Origin: Adineta steineri
Lineage: Eukaryota > Rotifera > Eurotatoria > Adinetida > Adinetidae
Reading direction: 5' to 3'
Assembly (NCBI GenBank): GCA_905250115.1
Contig: CAJNOI010000317.1
Span: 16,360-80,359, forward strand
DNA: 64,000 nucleotides
Shown one piece after another: positions 44,647-58,100 of the stretch. The notes under the pieces are model-generated. The model did not search any database. It was not told where the DNA came from and worked only from the letters and a program-made list of their open reading frames with translations. The position numbers and the translations under genes were made by a program. The stretch's first letter is position 1. Each line of letters opens with the position of its first letter.

Positions 44647-47422
44647 GTTCTTCTTTTTCTTTTCAAATATAAACTATTATGAAGCATGAAGCTTATTAAG
44701 GGTCTATATGTATTGGTGTGAAGAGTGATTGAATACTCTTTACTTCACTGATTTTGCGTTCTGTACCTATTTTATCTGTTTTCTCTCATATTACCAAAAA
44801 ACGTGGGCAACACTATGTAAAAGGCAAAAATTTTAGATATTTTTTCATAGATGTAAATTTAATTAATATTTTCTTCTTACCTGTCGCGTAGGAGTAATAT
44901 GTTATCATTAAAGACTCAGAGATAGTAAATTTAATGATTGATAAAGACTAAAAATAAATGAGAATATTATATGTAAAAAGTCTTTCAAATCTAATTCGAA
45001 AGCATTTATAGACAAAAAAAATAAAAAATAAATTATCGATTACTTTTAATCTCTACACAACCATGAAACTTTAAGTTAGAATTTTATTAACCGTAAAAAA
45101 AACAATAAAATAAATTAAAGAGGTATGAGAAGTCGAAATCATCAATCGAGTTCTACAATAAAATTTATATATATTTATAATAGATACAATTTTATTTTAA
45201 GATTGCTATTTATTTCCAAATAGTTACATAATACTAATGATATTTTCTATCAGACTAGATACAATATTCATTAATAATATGATTTTTTATTTACCATACT
45301 CTTCCTTTGTTTAAAAACAAGTTAGCGTTCGAAATGCATTGCATTTCTTCATCAAATATTTTTTTACTATACCTATTATTCGATATATTTATATATACAT
45401 ATTATAAAGACACATTGTCTTTGTTTTTCGCTTGTTAAACATTGCCTGTATTATTATGAAACGATTAACAAAGACAATGTCTCTTTATAATATGTATATA
45501 TAAATGTGTAATAAAGAAATGCAGTGCATTTCAAAAGCTAATTTGTTTTTAAATAAATAAATAAATAAAGGAAGAGTATGGAAAATAAATGTCAATTAAC
45601 CTTTCTCAACTGAAAAGAATAATCATATGATTTTTATTTACAAATCAATATTATACATAAATAATTGCTTCAACCTTCATTATGAAATCGAGTTAGAAAT
45701 ATATTTATGTAACAAAAACTAAAATTTATAATATCATTCATGTTAAAGGAATGTAATTATAGATTGGTTATAACTCATGAATCTTTAAAATAACGAATTT
45801 CTTAAATATATTAGATATTTTTAAATAAATGAATGAAATTAGAAACGAATAATAGGAAAACAATGACTTCATATTTGTCGGATACTTGATTTAATTCAGT
45901 TCCGTTGGTTTTTATCAAGTAACTTGTTGCATTTAGATAACAAAAATAAAGAGAATAATTTATTTCTTTTTATTTTCCTGGTTGAATCGAATGGGAAACA
46001 TCGAATAATACATATGATTCAATGGTACAAATAGAATGTTTTGACGACTGTATCCTATTCTCCTATCAAAGAGCAATTGTGTGACCTCAAACAGAAATGC
46101 GTCGATCACATTGCTTTCATTAAAGTATATCCCTACAACCTATACAAAGAAAATAGTTGATTTATGTGTACTTATTACTGTCAAAATTATTGATTAAAAT
46201 CGTATGAAAATAATTGATTATTTCGTGACCATCTCCCAAAATCTTCTCTACATAGGAAAAACACACAAAACAATAGCACAGAGAATTTCTCAATCCATGT
46301 TTTCATTCATTCATAGAAGTTTAAAAGAACTCGAGAGAAATACCTATTCAAGTACATGTCTTTATATAAATTATTTTTATTTTTTCTTTCCATTTCTCCT
46401 TGATATGTATGACTCGAGGGTCAAGTGAAACAAATTTCCTGATTGACTGTTTCAGTTATGAACGGCTCATTGATATAATCATATTTAGTACTCTACAATC
46501 GTATAAGAATTATCATAGAGAATCTTTGATTTATTTTAAACGTGTTTGATGTATGAAAAATAATATTTCTTTTCTTTATTTGCTGATGAATGAATAATTA
46601 TATAATCTTGCATTTTATAAGAATATGTCAATTAAAAATTACTTCTCTCAGCAAAAGTAGATAAGATATTCAATCTATTAAGAATAATCTCAAGCGACAA
46701 AATTAATAGAAAGAAACTTTTGAATAGAAATATAAGGTAAAATGAATATTTTTTTTGTATCTATATTGACTTTTATTTTAGTTTGTTAGTTAATTGAAAA
46801 AGAAATCGACGACTAATCCCAAGAATTAGGACGAATATGAATAAATTGTAAGTGTGAATGAGGTTGTAGACAACAAGGTAACCAAAAGGGTGTAATGAAT
46901 GATCTAGCGGTTTCTTCGTGATAAGTTCAAGTGATTTCGTTCTCCGTCGTGGCAAACATTCATTAATATAAATATCAAAATTAATCTTTCTTTTTAATTC
47001 TATCGCTTATTTTGTTGCATGATACTCTGTATTAATAATATATAATTCTTGACAAGTGACCACAGAATATTTATTTCTAAACTTGATGATCTTTTCTATT
47101 TATAAATCATTCTATAATATTAAATAAATCTATATAATTCAAATTCGTGATCTTCTCAACGATAAGAAAAAATCCAAAAACTATGCAACATTCTAATTCA
47201 TAATTAGTTTTTTGATTTTATTTGACTTAATTCACTTTGGCTTTGATTAATGGAGCTATCTTTATTTTTTAAAATAAATTTTTGTCATTTAATAATATTA
47301 ATATGAATTTTTTCTTAATTAAGAAATGATATTATACATTAAAGACTAACAAATCTCAATCCATTTTTATGCCAAAGACTGAGAGATATCATTTTGAATA
47401 AAGTTTATAGTCATTCTATTTC
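44647..47422. other. Intergenic region between intact and broken ABC genes
   Basis: It contains the foldback repeat at 45294-45581. I see no exon remnants of the ABC family here, and short frames (46204, 46773) do not look coding. Confidence 0.5.
45294..45581. repeat. 288-bp AT-rich foldback element
   Basis: The left arm starts CCATACTCTTCCTTTGTTT. The right arm ends with the complement AAAGGAAGAGTATGG. Inside, TATATATACATATTATAAAG and ACATTGTCTTTGTT on the left pair with AACAAAGACAATGT and CTTTATAATATGTATATATA on the right. The loop is about 30 bases near 45435-45465. It is a MITE-like or foldback element without coding capacity. No target duplication is clear. Confidence 0.85.
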
Positions 47423-48630
47423 TCACATATGATCAAGTACAAATCTACGATAAGCAGTGCCATGTGCCATTAATTCTGCATGTGTACTACTTTCCAATAA
47501 TCGTCCATTAGGACCAAGAACACAAATAAGATCACATGATTGAATAGTTGAAAGACGATGTGCAACAATAATAACAGTTCGTGATGGATTATCTTGCCGT
47601 GCAACATTCAACGATTCTTCAACAAGCTGAAAAAAATTAGAAATAATATGTAAATTTTTTGACTATTAATTGCTTTCTAATTATTCAGTAGTGTCGAATT
47701 TCTCAACTCTCTACTATGAATTACATTATTAAGTTTCAACAAGAGATAAATAATAGAATCAAATATTATATACGATCTAATATTTCGTTAATTTGTATTT
47801 TATAAGAAATAGACAAACAAATTTTATATACCTTTTCATTATGTACATCCAACGCACTTGTTGCTTCATCAAGTAATAAAAATTTTGGATTACGAAAAAG
47901 AGCTCGTGCAATAGCAATACGCTGTTTTTGATCTCCAGATAAAAATGAAGTTCCATTCAATCCTACAGGTGTATCATAGCCCTAAAATTTTATAAAATAA
48001 TCATTTTTTTATTATAAAGCAGCCTGTTTTCAAAGTTCAACATGTCATATAGATAAAAATTGTAGTTTTTAAAGTATGTAAAACGGAGTAAAACATACCA
48101 TTGGTAATGCTTCTATAAAATTATGACAATGAGCTCGCCTAGCTGCATTAATGATATCTTCATAAGTAAATGTATGTGATGAACAGCCATATGATATATT
48201 TTCGACAATAGTAAGACCCAACATAAGAGCTGATTCTTGACTAATAAGACCAATTTGTGCTCGTAATCATGATTATCAACTAACTATTAAAAAATCAATC
48301 TTCAAAAGCATATATATATATATAATAACTCATGTATATTCTGATTTGAGGAAAAGAATTATTTAGTCATATACTTGCACAATTATGTACTCTTCTCTGA
48401 AATCCTGTATGAATATATGATACAACTTTTTGTTTTAAGAATAGAGTTTAATAGATAACTATTAAAGATAGCATTGAATTTGATCTATTTAGTTTAAAAA
48501 CAATACGAATATATCTTAAATCGATTTTCATACTATTAGTTACTATGATGAAAACTGAAAAACAAATTACTTACTACGCGTCCTTTATTATAATCGTGAA
48601 ATCGTTCGAGTAATTCCATTACTCATTGAC
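47423..48630 (-). pseudogene. Broken ABCB nucleotide-binding domain (NBD2 remnant)
   Basis: The pieces read in order on the minus strand: MELLERFHDYNKGRV (48619-48577), then RAQIGLISQESALMLGL to IEALPM (about 48270-48099), [10 protein letters not shown] to SALDVHNEK (47981-47832), and the terminal exon with IVAHRLSTIQSCDL to a stop (47626-47423). The exon borders match those of the intact neighbour. Signs of decay: no Walker A or membrane domain upstream, a frame break with stops next to RAQIG, and the signature LSGGQ changed to LSGDQ. It lies upstream of the intact ABC gene in the same orientation, so it is probably the remains of a tandem duplicate. An expressed C-terminal piece is possible but unlikely. 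Confidence 0.85.
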
Positions 48631-50368
48631 TAACAATTTAATTCTGATTCAATTCGGAAGTTTTTAATTTTATTAAAAAATAAAAAATTGATTCAAGTTG
48701 ATTTCTCTAGGTCTTTAATGAATAAATTCTCGAAAATACCAATGTCGATAATCCATCGGAAAATGATCTAAAATTTGATTCGATAAGATATTGAAGAGAA
48801 ATTCTTCTGATATCAAGATGGTGTATATGAGATTTTGTTGGTTTTATTAAAAACATGATGAAACATGAATATTTTCTCAAATCTTCTCAACAAATAGATC
48901 ACATATGAACAAATAATCTTATTCTTTTTTTCTTTAATCGAACAAATTATTTTAATATATAGAAGATTTGACGTAGAACGGAAAAATAAATAAAAACGAA
49001 TAATAGATTCTGGTTTGAACTGTTAATTTCTTTATCGACGATTTCAGATTAATCTAATAAGGTTAGAATTTCAATAGAAGTATGTCTGAATACTAATTTT
49101 GAAGTTAATTATTATTTATTCTGATTTTATTGAATACTGCGTATGATTATACTTCAAACTATAAAATGCTTTTTCAATTGAAATAATTCTCATCATTTTT
49201 CTTATCGAATAGCTTTTTATCTAGAAAACCAAATTTAAATAAATGCTTCTTAAGAGAGAAATTAATCTTGTCTTTATTGAATAAAGATATAAATGAGCAT
49301 TATGGTAAATATTAAAAAACAATGAGAATATCTTCTGATTAATTTTATTTAATAATTAAATCCAATTAAGAAAACAGGTTCAGAGTTTGATCTGGAATTA
49401 AAATCTAGTTGACAACTGTGAAATGAAAATCAGTGAAAATAATAAAATTTATTAGAAATTGATTTTTAAATTAAAGAAAAATTATTTTCTTTTTCTTTTT
49501 TTTGAGCATTATTAATTAGTTAAGAAAGTGAATATAATAATATTTATTCTTCTGATCAATTATTAATATTGAATTTGATCGATATTAAATTTAAAGAATT
49601 CATTCTCTCTCTCTTAAAAATGTTCTTAGATATCTTCATTCTATGAATATTATTGAGAAAATGGAAAATATTAATTGAAATCAAATATAGTTACTCATAT
49701 TTATATCATTGATTAGTTTTTATTCTGATAGGTTCCATATTTTCTAGATATGCTATCGCGACTATTCTTTTCATTCTTAAGAGGAAAATATAAAATTAAG
49801 ATTTAAAAAAACAAATAATTATGAATAGAATCTTCACATCTCCTTTACTTTCATTTAGATGATAAAATGAAAAGATTTTAAATTCTCATTGAAAATAACT
49901 GAATTTAAACAATAAGATGTCTTGATTTCTAAACAATAACATCAAAGCAATTTGTTTTTTGTTTTATCATAAAATTATCTTTTCATTAAATAGTCTAGAT
50001 TAAGAAAACCATCTTCATTTCCATTCAAATCGATTAAATTATTTAAAAAAACAATCTTTCACCTATATTCAATAGAGTCTATATTCTATTCAAATTTTAT
50101 AATTAGTATAACAAAAAATTATTGAGCAAATCTTCCTACGATTATTCATTTATGAATCATCAAACTTTTCAATTTCTACTATAGAAAAGTTTCTATTTAT
50201 TGATAAATATTTTTCATCTCCATAGAAATAGTATATTAATAAACAAACTAATCTGTATTTTATTCTTTTCATTCCCTCGTCTTTGTGTTCTTATTTATAA
50301 TACATGAAGTTGTATGATATGAACACAAACGGATAATAGAATAATATGTCGAGGATAGTGGTAACATT
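48631..50368. other. AT-rich DNA with no recognisable gene
   Basis: This is where the rest of the broken ABC gene would be expected, but I find no readable membrane-domain exon. It has presumably been lost or decayed beyond recognition. Confidence 0.5.
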
Positions 50369-50825
50369 CAGAGTTTCCAATAGAAAGCTCGAACAAAACG
50401 TATTGGTACGCTTTGTTCAGGTAGACAAAGCGTAAGTGTACACCTTCCTTTTACCTGCAAAGTGTACTTATGACGTTTTTCCAATGTAAAAAACAGAAAT
50501 AATTCTACTTTCTTCATGAGTACTTTATATAAATACTTGTTAAATACCAAACATGTGAGTGATAAATAAGCATATCATTTCATAATCTGATATATTCATT
50601 TACAAAAAACATATGTGAGAAAAAAGAGTGCGCAATATACATAAAAGTTACTGTAGAAATACTTTCAAATGCAAAAATTTTAGAATCAAATTGTAAATCA
50701 TTTTCGCAAAATGTGCACCGTACACTCTGCTTTTCGAGCAAATTGTAAATCAGAGCGTAAATAAAAAATTGTAGTTGTACAGCATATTTTGCTTATGCTG
50801 TGTACAACTGCTATTGAAAACTCTG
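50369..50825. mobile_element. 457-bp hAT-like MITE
   Basis: The ends CAGAGTTTCCAATAG and CTATTGAAAACTCTG are inverted repeats. They are flanked by GTAACATT (50361-50368) and GTAACACT (50826-50833), an 8-bp duplication with 7 of 8 matching. Subterminal TTGTACAGCATATT and GCTGTGTACAA make a further small palindrome. The minus-strand frame 50368-50550 is not a transposase. Confidence 0.8.
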
Positions 50826-52329
50826 GTAACACTACCTCACCCACCCGTCGTTGCAATTCCAATAAAATAAATATTCGAACAAGATCAAAGTAATCTGTAT
50901 ATCTTATTCTTTGTTAGAATGTTTCATCAATTTTATTTTCTATTTCAAAATGTTAATTATCTTCATTGATTATTATCATAGAGTTTTTCATAAAAAACAA
51001 GAGATCAATGTAAAACATCTCGAATTATTTTGGTTAAAATTTTCGATAAAAAAAAATGTTTTTATAAAAGAAAAATCTTTTTATTAATATAGATTAATTT
51101 GATAAAGAAAAGTAAATGAGATGAAATTTCTCTATATTTATGTATGTTTGTTCGTATCTGTATCTCTATAGAATCCAACCTATAATAATACATATTTTTC
51201 TTTCTTTTTCACCTTTAGATTAACTAACGGATAGAAGAATTAGTAGAATCTCATATAACATTTTGGATTGAATAACATTTGAATGTATGAACAATGTGGA
51301 GATAGATTAGATAATCTTTTAATTAAATATCTATTTATTTAATTTCTATATTATTCAATGAGATATAAGAAAATAAAGTAATTCCGTAGATTATTTTATT
51401 TTATTTTATTTTAAAGTAAAAATGATACTTTTGATCACTATACAAACTTATTATGAGCACAAAATAACGTCATTTTTCTTTTCGTTCTGTTGCAACTATT
51501 GATAAGTGTTGCAATTTAAGACAAAAAATGTATTTCAATTCATCATAATGTTGCTTCATGGTTGAAGAAAAAGAGAAAAGAAAAAAACAGATATGCGTTG
51601 ATATTTTTCTCCTTTTTTTCATAATCTTGTATTGACAATAAGTTTAATTATAGATTCAAAGCTTGACTATTACTTTGAAATAAAACGACGAAATGAAACC
51701 TTTCGAATTGTTGATGTTCTTAACAAGAATGAAATATCGACTCATATAATAATTATTTGAGTAAGCTCGAAAATATGTCTATACTATGTAGAAATTCATT
51801 TGATTTCTTTTTCTTTAGTCTTCACTATATTTTTCTATCGTCAGAACATTTACAGTCTTCTCATTAAAATTCATTTTTGTTTTTTTTGCATTGTATATAT
51901 ATTTCCTTATTTAAATGATTTGGGAAGTGTCTAACGAATAAAATCTGACTGATTCATATGAGAAAAACATTGAAATTAGACAAATATTTCATAAAAGAGT
52001 TCCTACGATTTAATAATGTTGAAAATCTATTCTTTTGTTTTCTTTGAATTTAAACTTAATATTTCTCATTTAATTATCTTTGTTAAACTTGTTTGATAAT
52101 TATACCAATGTTCGTTCTCTTCATATTATTTTGTTGTTATTTCATATTCAATAAGACATTTAATTCAATTATTAAAAAGTGAAATATTATTGGGAAAAAA
52201 CGTTCGAAATATATTTAAAAGAAGAATATGAACGATTCGATGAGATAGAAAAGTAATTATTAAAATAGATTCATATATAGAAATGTAATTAAATATGAAA
52301 TTGGAGAAGTGGAAGGAAATGAAGAATAT
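50826..52329. other. AT-rich DNA upstream of the prolyl 4-hydroxylase remnant
   Basis: No gene is recognised. The lost 5' exons of the pseudogene may lie here in unreadable form. Confidence 0.45.
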
Positions 52330-55110
52330 TATCTTGGTCATTGAGTTAATTCATATTTATTTATTAAAGATTTAACACTCGAATGGTATAATATCGAAGA
52401 ATTCTTACCTGCCTGTATAAATAATTTAGTTTAATCATCAATGAATATTTTTTCTAGATTTTTTACAAAAATTCGTTCCTAATGTTTTATTCCCATCATT
52501 TGAAGATTAAAGAGGTAAATGACTAATAATATATTGTTTTGGGGAAATATTTTTCATATTGAAAATAAAATCGAATCCAATATTGGACTAATGCGTTTAC
52601 GCGATATATAAAAATAAAATAGAAATCAAGTAGCAAATGGTGAAATAATCAAAAAAAATTAAATAAAAACAATTGAGTGATTAGTCAAATAAAAATTTCT
52701 TTATCGATTTTTCTCTAATTTATTTCCTTCTAGCTTTGGAATGTTATGATTTGAGACGTGTTGCATGTACAAATGGAAGTTTTTATTAGAAATTCATATC
52801 GATGCAAGCATTTGCAATCATTTAAATAAATAAACTAATAAAATATCTAGAAATAAAATTCATATTTTAGATTATCTTGTTTATACAACATCATAAGTAA
52901 AAGAAAAGAATTTTCTTTTTTTCTCTCTTTATTCTCAATTAAATTTCATATTTTTAGCAAGGAAATATTGAACATGCTTTATCATTAACTGAAATGCTTA
53001 TAATTGGTAAAAAACATTGAAGTTCTTTTCATTAAAAATAAAATATATTTGAATTTCTCCAGCTCCGTCTCATGTTCATGATAATAAATAGAAAAATTTA
53101 TTATGAAATTATTAGAAAAAATCGAAGATTAACTAAACAAGAAGGCAAAGGTAATATGGATACGAATGAAAAACAAAATTTAAAATAACTTCCAACAGTT
53201 TCATAAACGAAAACTTATAAAATAAATAATACAAGACTCGATGATTATTTCGAAGAACGTGAAATATATGACAAAACTTTATCGACACGATGAAACATTA
53301 CTAAAATGAAAAATATATTCGAAACAGTCTTTGTAGAATTTTACTTTATCTAGTTAAGTTCAAAACGTTAAGCTAAATTATTTTGCCGTTATTGTCATAA
53401 TAACCTCATCCATCTCTTATATTATGTGTTGTTAAAGAAGAACAATTATTAGATCAACCAACTATTTTTCTTTTTCATGATCTTGTTAGTAATTAAGATG
53501 TTGAAGAAATCAAATGACTTTCTTCATCAAGAGTATCTTCTATATACATCGAAATAAGAAATATTAGAAAATCCACTAGAAATAAAATTCGTACTCTTTA
53601 CAAATACAACGTGCTGTCGTTCACATTTTTGTAAATGATACTTCTAAAGCAGCTAATTATAAAATTAGTAAGGGGTACTGAAAATAAAAGATCTATTTAT
53701 TGTTCGGATGATTTTATTTGTTGTTGAGTATATAGCTGAATGTTGTTTCTATTCTGTAAAATAAAAGATCTATAGAGATATTTTCGAACGTTTTTCTCAA
53801 AAACAATCATTCGCTGTAAATAATGTTGATTTTAAATAAATAAAATCGAATATCATTTCCTAAATTATTCATATTTGAATTTATTTTTTTATTATATTTG
53901 TTCAATGCAGATTATATATACAAAACTTCAATGAATACGAAGGGTTTATGAAAAAAATCTCAATGAGAGAAGAATAGAGATAATTTATTCAATGAATCTA
54001 TAAACATTTTTTCGAGATTTAAAACATAAATATCATGAAGAAAATTGTTTCGATGAAGATTCGAGTCTATCAGACTAAATTATGTATATTTCATATGATA
54101 TTAAATAGAATCTTTCTTTATTTTCAACACTATTTCATAAATATTTAATCTAAGATAATTATTTATAAATATGTTTGTAGCCAAACAGAGCGATTATACA
54201 AATGTCTAAAATATGAAAACAAGAACATGTGAGTTGAAGCAAATGTTGCTTTTGCTTCTTAAATTGCAAATGTTTTCGTCATTATTAATTGATCTTACTT
54301 ATATTTATTGTCTTATATGTTTGTTTATCTGCAAATATCGATTTAATTTCAAGTTTGATTTTGATTTTATTTTTAGTGGTTAGTCAAGTAATGAAGATTT
54401 ACCAGTTGTTTCTCTTTTATCTCGATTAATTGAAGGTGTAACAAACATGAGTATGATAACAGCTGAAGATCTTCGGATATGTGAATAATTAGAAAACAGA
54501 AAAATAAAATAACTCGATTGCAAATTATGGTGTTGATGGTCATTATGAATCACATATTGATTTTGAACGAGTAACTTATGAATATTCATTTATTTAATTT
54601 AGCAAAAAAAGTTAAATTTAGAAATCCGAGAAGGATGCTTTTTCAGGTCTTAATGCTGATGAGTTGAAATTCTATATGAGAAATTCTATAATAATTTTTA
54701 TTTTCTAGCAAATCGCATTGCTACATGGTTAACTTATGTAAGTTAATTGCATATTATTAGTAATTTGCTATAATTATAATAAATATTTCTAATTAAGTGA
54801 TGTCGAACAAGGTGGTACAACAGTTTTTCCTGGAGTTGGCGGTCATTTGAAATTAAAAAAAAGAAGTGATACATTTTGGTATAATGTTGATGCATCGGGT
54901 TAAAGTTAGATAATCAATTAGTTTTATTTTTTTTTTTTGGTATATCTAAGAAATAATTTCTACCTTTTCATCAGATTAAAATACTTGTCATATAGGTATT
55001 TTTTAATTTTCTTTCTTAATATTTCCTTCTATTGGAGTATTCTTTATTAATTGAAAATAAATGGATTGATGAACTTGGTGAAGAATTTTGTCGTTCATGT
55101 CTTTACTAGA
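52330..55110 (+). pseudogene. Decayed prolyl 4-hydroxylase alpha subunit gene
   Basis: Short pieces in several frames follow the order of a collagen prolyl 4-hydroxylase alpha subunit. They include DLTLEWYNIEEF (about 52370), VLFPSFED (about 52485), GNIEHALSLTEML (52965) and APSHVHDN (53061), which fit the N-terminal and TPR region. Then come LFCRYCHNN and the DQPTIFLFHDLVS stretch (53375-53490), and SLLSRLIEG with MITAEDL (54410-54470). The catalytic core follows: IANYGVDGHYESHIDFERV (54517-54573), with the iron-binding His-x-Asp, ANRIATWLTYV (54709) and SDVEQGGTTVFPG (54799), then WYNVDASG. The end, NKWIDELGEEFCR, is at 55055. Stops and frameshifts separate almost every piece, so no full product can be made. 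The intact family acts in the ER on collagen-like substrates. Confidence 0.85.
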
Positions 55111-58100
55111 TTCAATAGCATAAGTGAATCATTTATTGATACAAAATTGACATAAGAATTTTGCAAATCTCGATATATATTTAAGTTAAAATCAAATTGA
55201 TGATATCAACAATCAGAATGTCACAGAGAAAATTCAAGTTGAGCAATTATGTTTTTTGTCATAGTGAGTATTAGGATTTCGTTTTGTTTGTGTGAAGCAT
55301 CTATAAAAGTAGAAGGAGAAATGTATGTTTTTCTTCTTTCTATTAAACATATGCATAGATGTTTATAGAATTATTATCGATCGAGCAAACTTATATGTTA
55401 GTAGGAAGATTAATGTCATTATGATCATTATTTGTTGATGTCGTTAATAAAAAAATGTCTGATATGACAACGAAATGAAAATAGAGAGTATGTATATTAT
55501 TTGATTTTCTACAGCAAGATTAAATATAGATGAAAAACAACTCGAATATAAATCCTGAGAATATATTTCATAAAAATATAATCATAAGTTTTATATCGTT
55601 TTCAATCTTGATGTGATCGTATTTGTTCAAAACTAATAGTTAGAATATAGACATTTTTTCATCGTATATATAAATTGAGATATATAGTTTGAATCAATTA
55701 AACTTTAAACAATTCTTTTTCTTTTTTCATCATCATAACCATTATCAAATTGAAAACAATACAGTTTGTGAAGATTTGAAATTGTTTGATGTTAAAAGAT
55801 TTGAAAATAAATTAGAAAAATGGAAACTGTCGATTCTATCTTAGAGATATATTCTTACATTTTCTCAATGTAAATTGCAATAGAAAAAAAATATCTCGGA
55901 TAGAGTTTTATCAATTGAAAAGTATACTTGATCGTTTTCGACTATGATTATCTTTACAATAATAAAAGTTTAGTAGTAGAGAAAGAATGGCAAATAAAAT
56001 CAATTCGACAATTTCATAAGGTAATCATTGAGGTTGAAAATTCTTTAATGACATAATATTCCATGTTAATACAATTTAGTAAGATAAACACATTGAGAAA
56101 TCATATTAATACAAATAAGCACAATGTTTTATGCAAACGATTTTTTCTAAATAACAGTGACGTCCGTCGAATTATTTTTAATCAAGACTAGAAATATGCT
56201 TTCTGTTCTTATGCCTACTGTTGTAGTAGAGTTGTGCTAATATGATAGATATTATGACTAACTCTACGAATAATTCAAACTAATCAGTTTTATATTGTTA
56301 AAATCTTTTTTCATTAATTCGTGAAAATGTAACGAAACAACTGTAATAATATTGTTTTTTTTGAAACAATCAAAGTCATATGAGATTATTCTGATGAAAA
56401 CTTGTTCGAGTGATCATTTAAATAATTTTATTTCTTCAGTAATAACATTTTTGAATAAAGAGAAAAATGATATCGAACTGACATTGTTTCTCTCACAATA
56501 TCAAGATCAATCGACAGTGGATTGTCATGTGAATATGTGACAGAACTTTGAGGAGATGTAATTTATTTATCACAACTATAAGTTTTTTTCATTCTCCCTT
56601 CGTCTAACTACGATATTTTCATTGTAATCACGCATGACTGCGTCGCAATTACGTGTGTATGAGAGTTCGATCGTATTAATCCTTATTCAACATTCGCGTT
56701 ATCGGACACGAACATGTATATATGTTCGTGGTGAACAAGCGAATGTTAAATAAGAGTCACTGTGTCGCATTTTCATCTCAATAGAACGTGTAGAAATGGT
56801 TGAGTGATTTTGTTTTAAAAAATCTTTAACTTTTTTCTCTATTATTTTATTTCTTTGAGAAAAAACAATTGGATTTTATTGTAGAGAATTTTGTTGAATG
56901 TTATGTTAAATGTGAAAGAGAAAGTCTTAAAAAAAGTTTTTCAACAATATTTTCTTTATATTTTAGTGGAGAAACTGAAATGATTTAGTTATATTCTTTA
57001 TGATTATAACAATTCTTCAAATAATGAACAAACTATATATTAGAAATATCTCCGATATTTATGTAAGTTTTTAATGAATTGTTTCGCTTTCTTCGATTTG
57101 AAAATTTTCATTGAAAATATTTTTACAACAATATTCGATTTGTTTAATTCGAAAATTCATAAAAAAAACTCAACTAAAGAAACTGACTTTCTTATTAATT
57201 AGATTATTATTAATTCATTTTCTCTTTTATTTTAACTAGAATTGAGAATTAATTCATTATATAGAACATATTTTAATAAAAATCTTATATTATCGAAGAA
57301 TTCAAAAATAGAAATTTTTTAACAAATTCGAACTGTATATAAAAACAGTTTCTTTTACTTCTTTCTTAGACACTAGATTATATCTAATGTGTCATCTACT
57401 TTGTATTCGATATTTTTGAGTCTTCTATTCCATAACATGATGTTTTTTTTGTTAAAATATAAAAGACGAAAAGATTTATCAGAGTTAGATTAGAAAGTTT
57501 TGAATTTCTTTGCTACGACATAACTCGTTTTCCTTGCTTCTTGTTTATTTTCTGTTTCATAGCAATCAGTACAACATCTGCAAATTTTGTACGCAGATCC
57601 TTCTATGTTTTTGATTTTATGATCAGCGAGTTTGTGTTTGTTTGCCTTGTTAATTGTTGTCTATCGCATAGTTTTCCTTATGTATTATATAGCTATTCAC
57701 GATTCAGTTTATCGTCAGTCACTTTTCTTCATGAGAACTTGTGGATTCGAAAGATTCATTTCATTCAATGAATCAGCGTTATCTTCTCTATTGACTTCTT
57801 TTGGCGACATGTCAACTATTAAAAAATATTTTCATTGGTTTTATACGAGAGAACTGAATAGATACGAATACGAGACAAACATGTGGGCATTTCGTTCTGT
57901 TACCTCTCACATTATTGTATACTATAGATTAGAGAACGAAAAAGTAACTTGAGTTATTATTGAGATAGACACGAGATTCGATTCACCATCTTATTCGAAG
58001 GTAAAAAGAGAACGGAAAGAAACCAATAGAGCGGAAAAGAAATTGAGTAAGTAGATTTATTAAAAGTTAAATTACTTTGTGAAAAAGTAAACCTTGATAA

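Noticed and set aside
57541..57952. Overlapping frames of 76 and 106 codons in the long AT-rich region
   Set aside because: There is no clear start, no domain and no continuation through plausible introns; composition is that of AT-rich noise.
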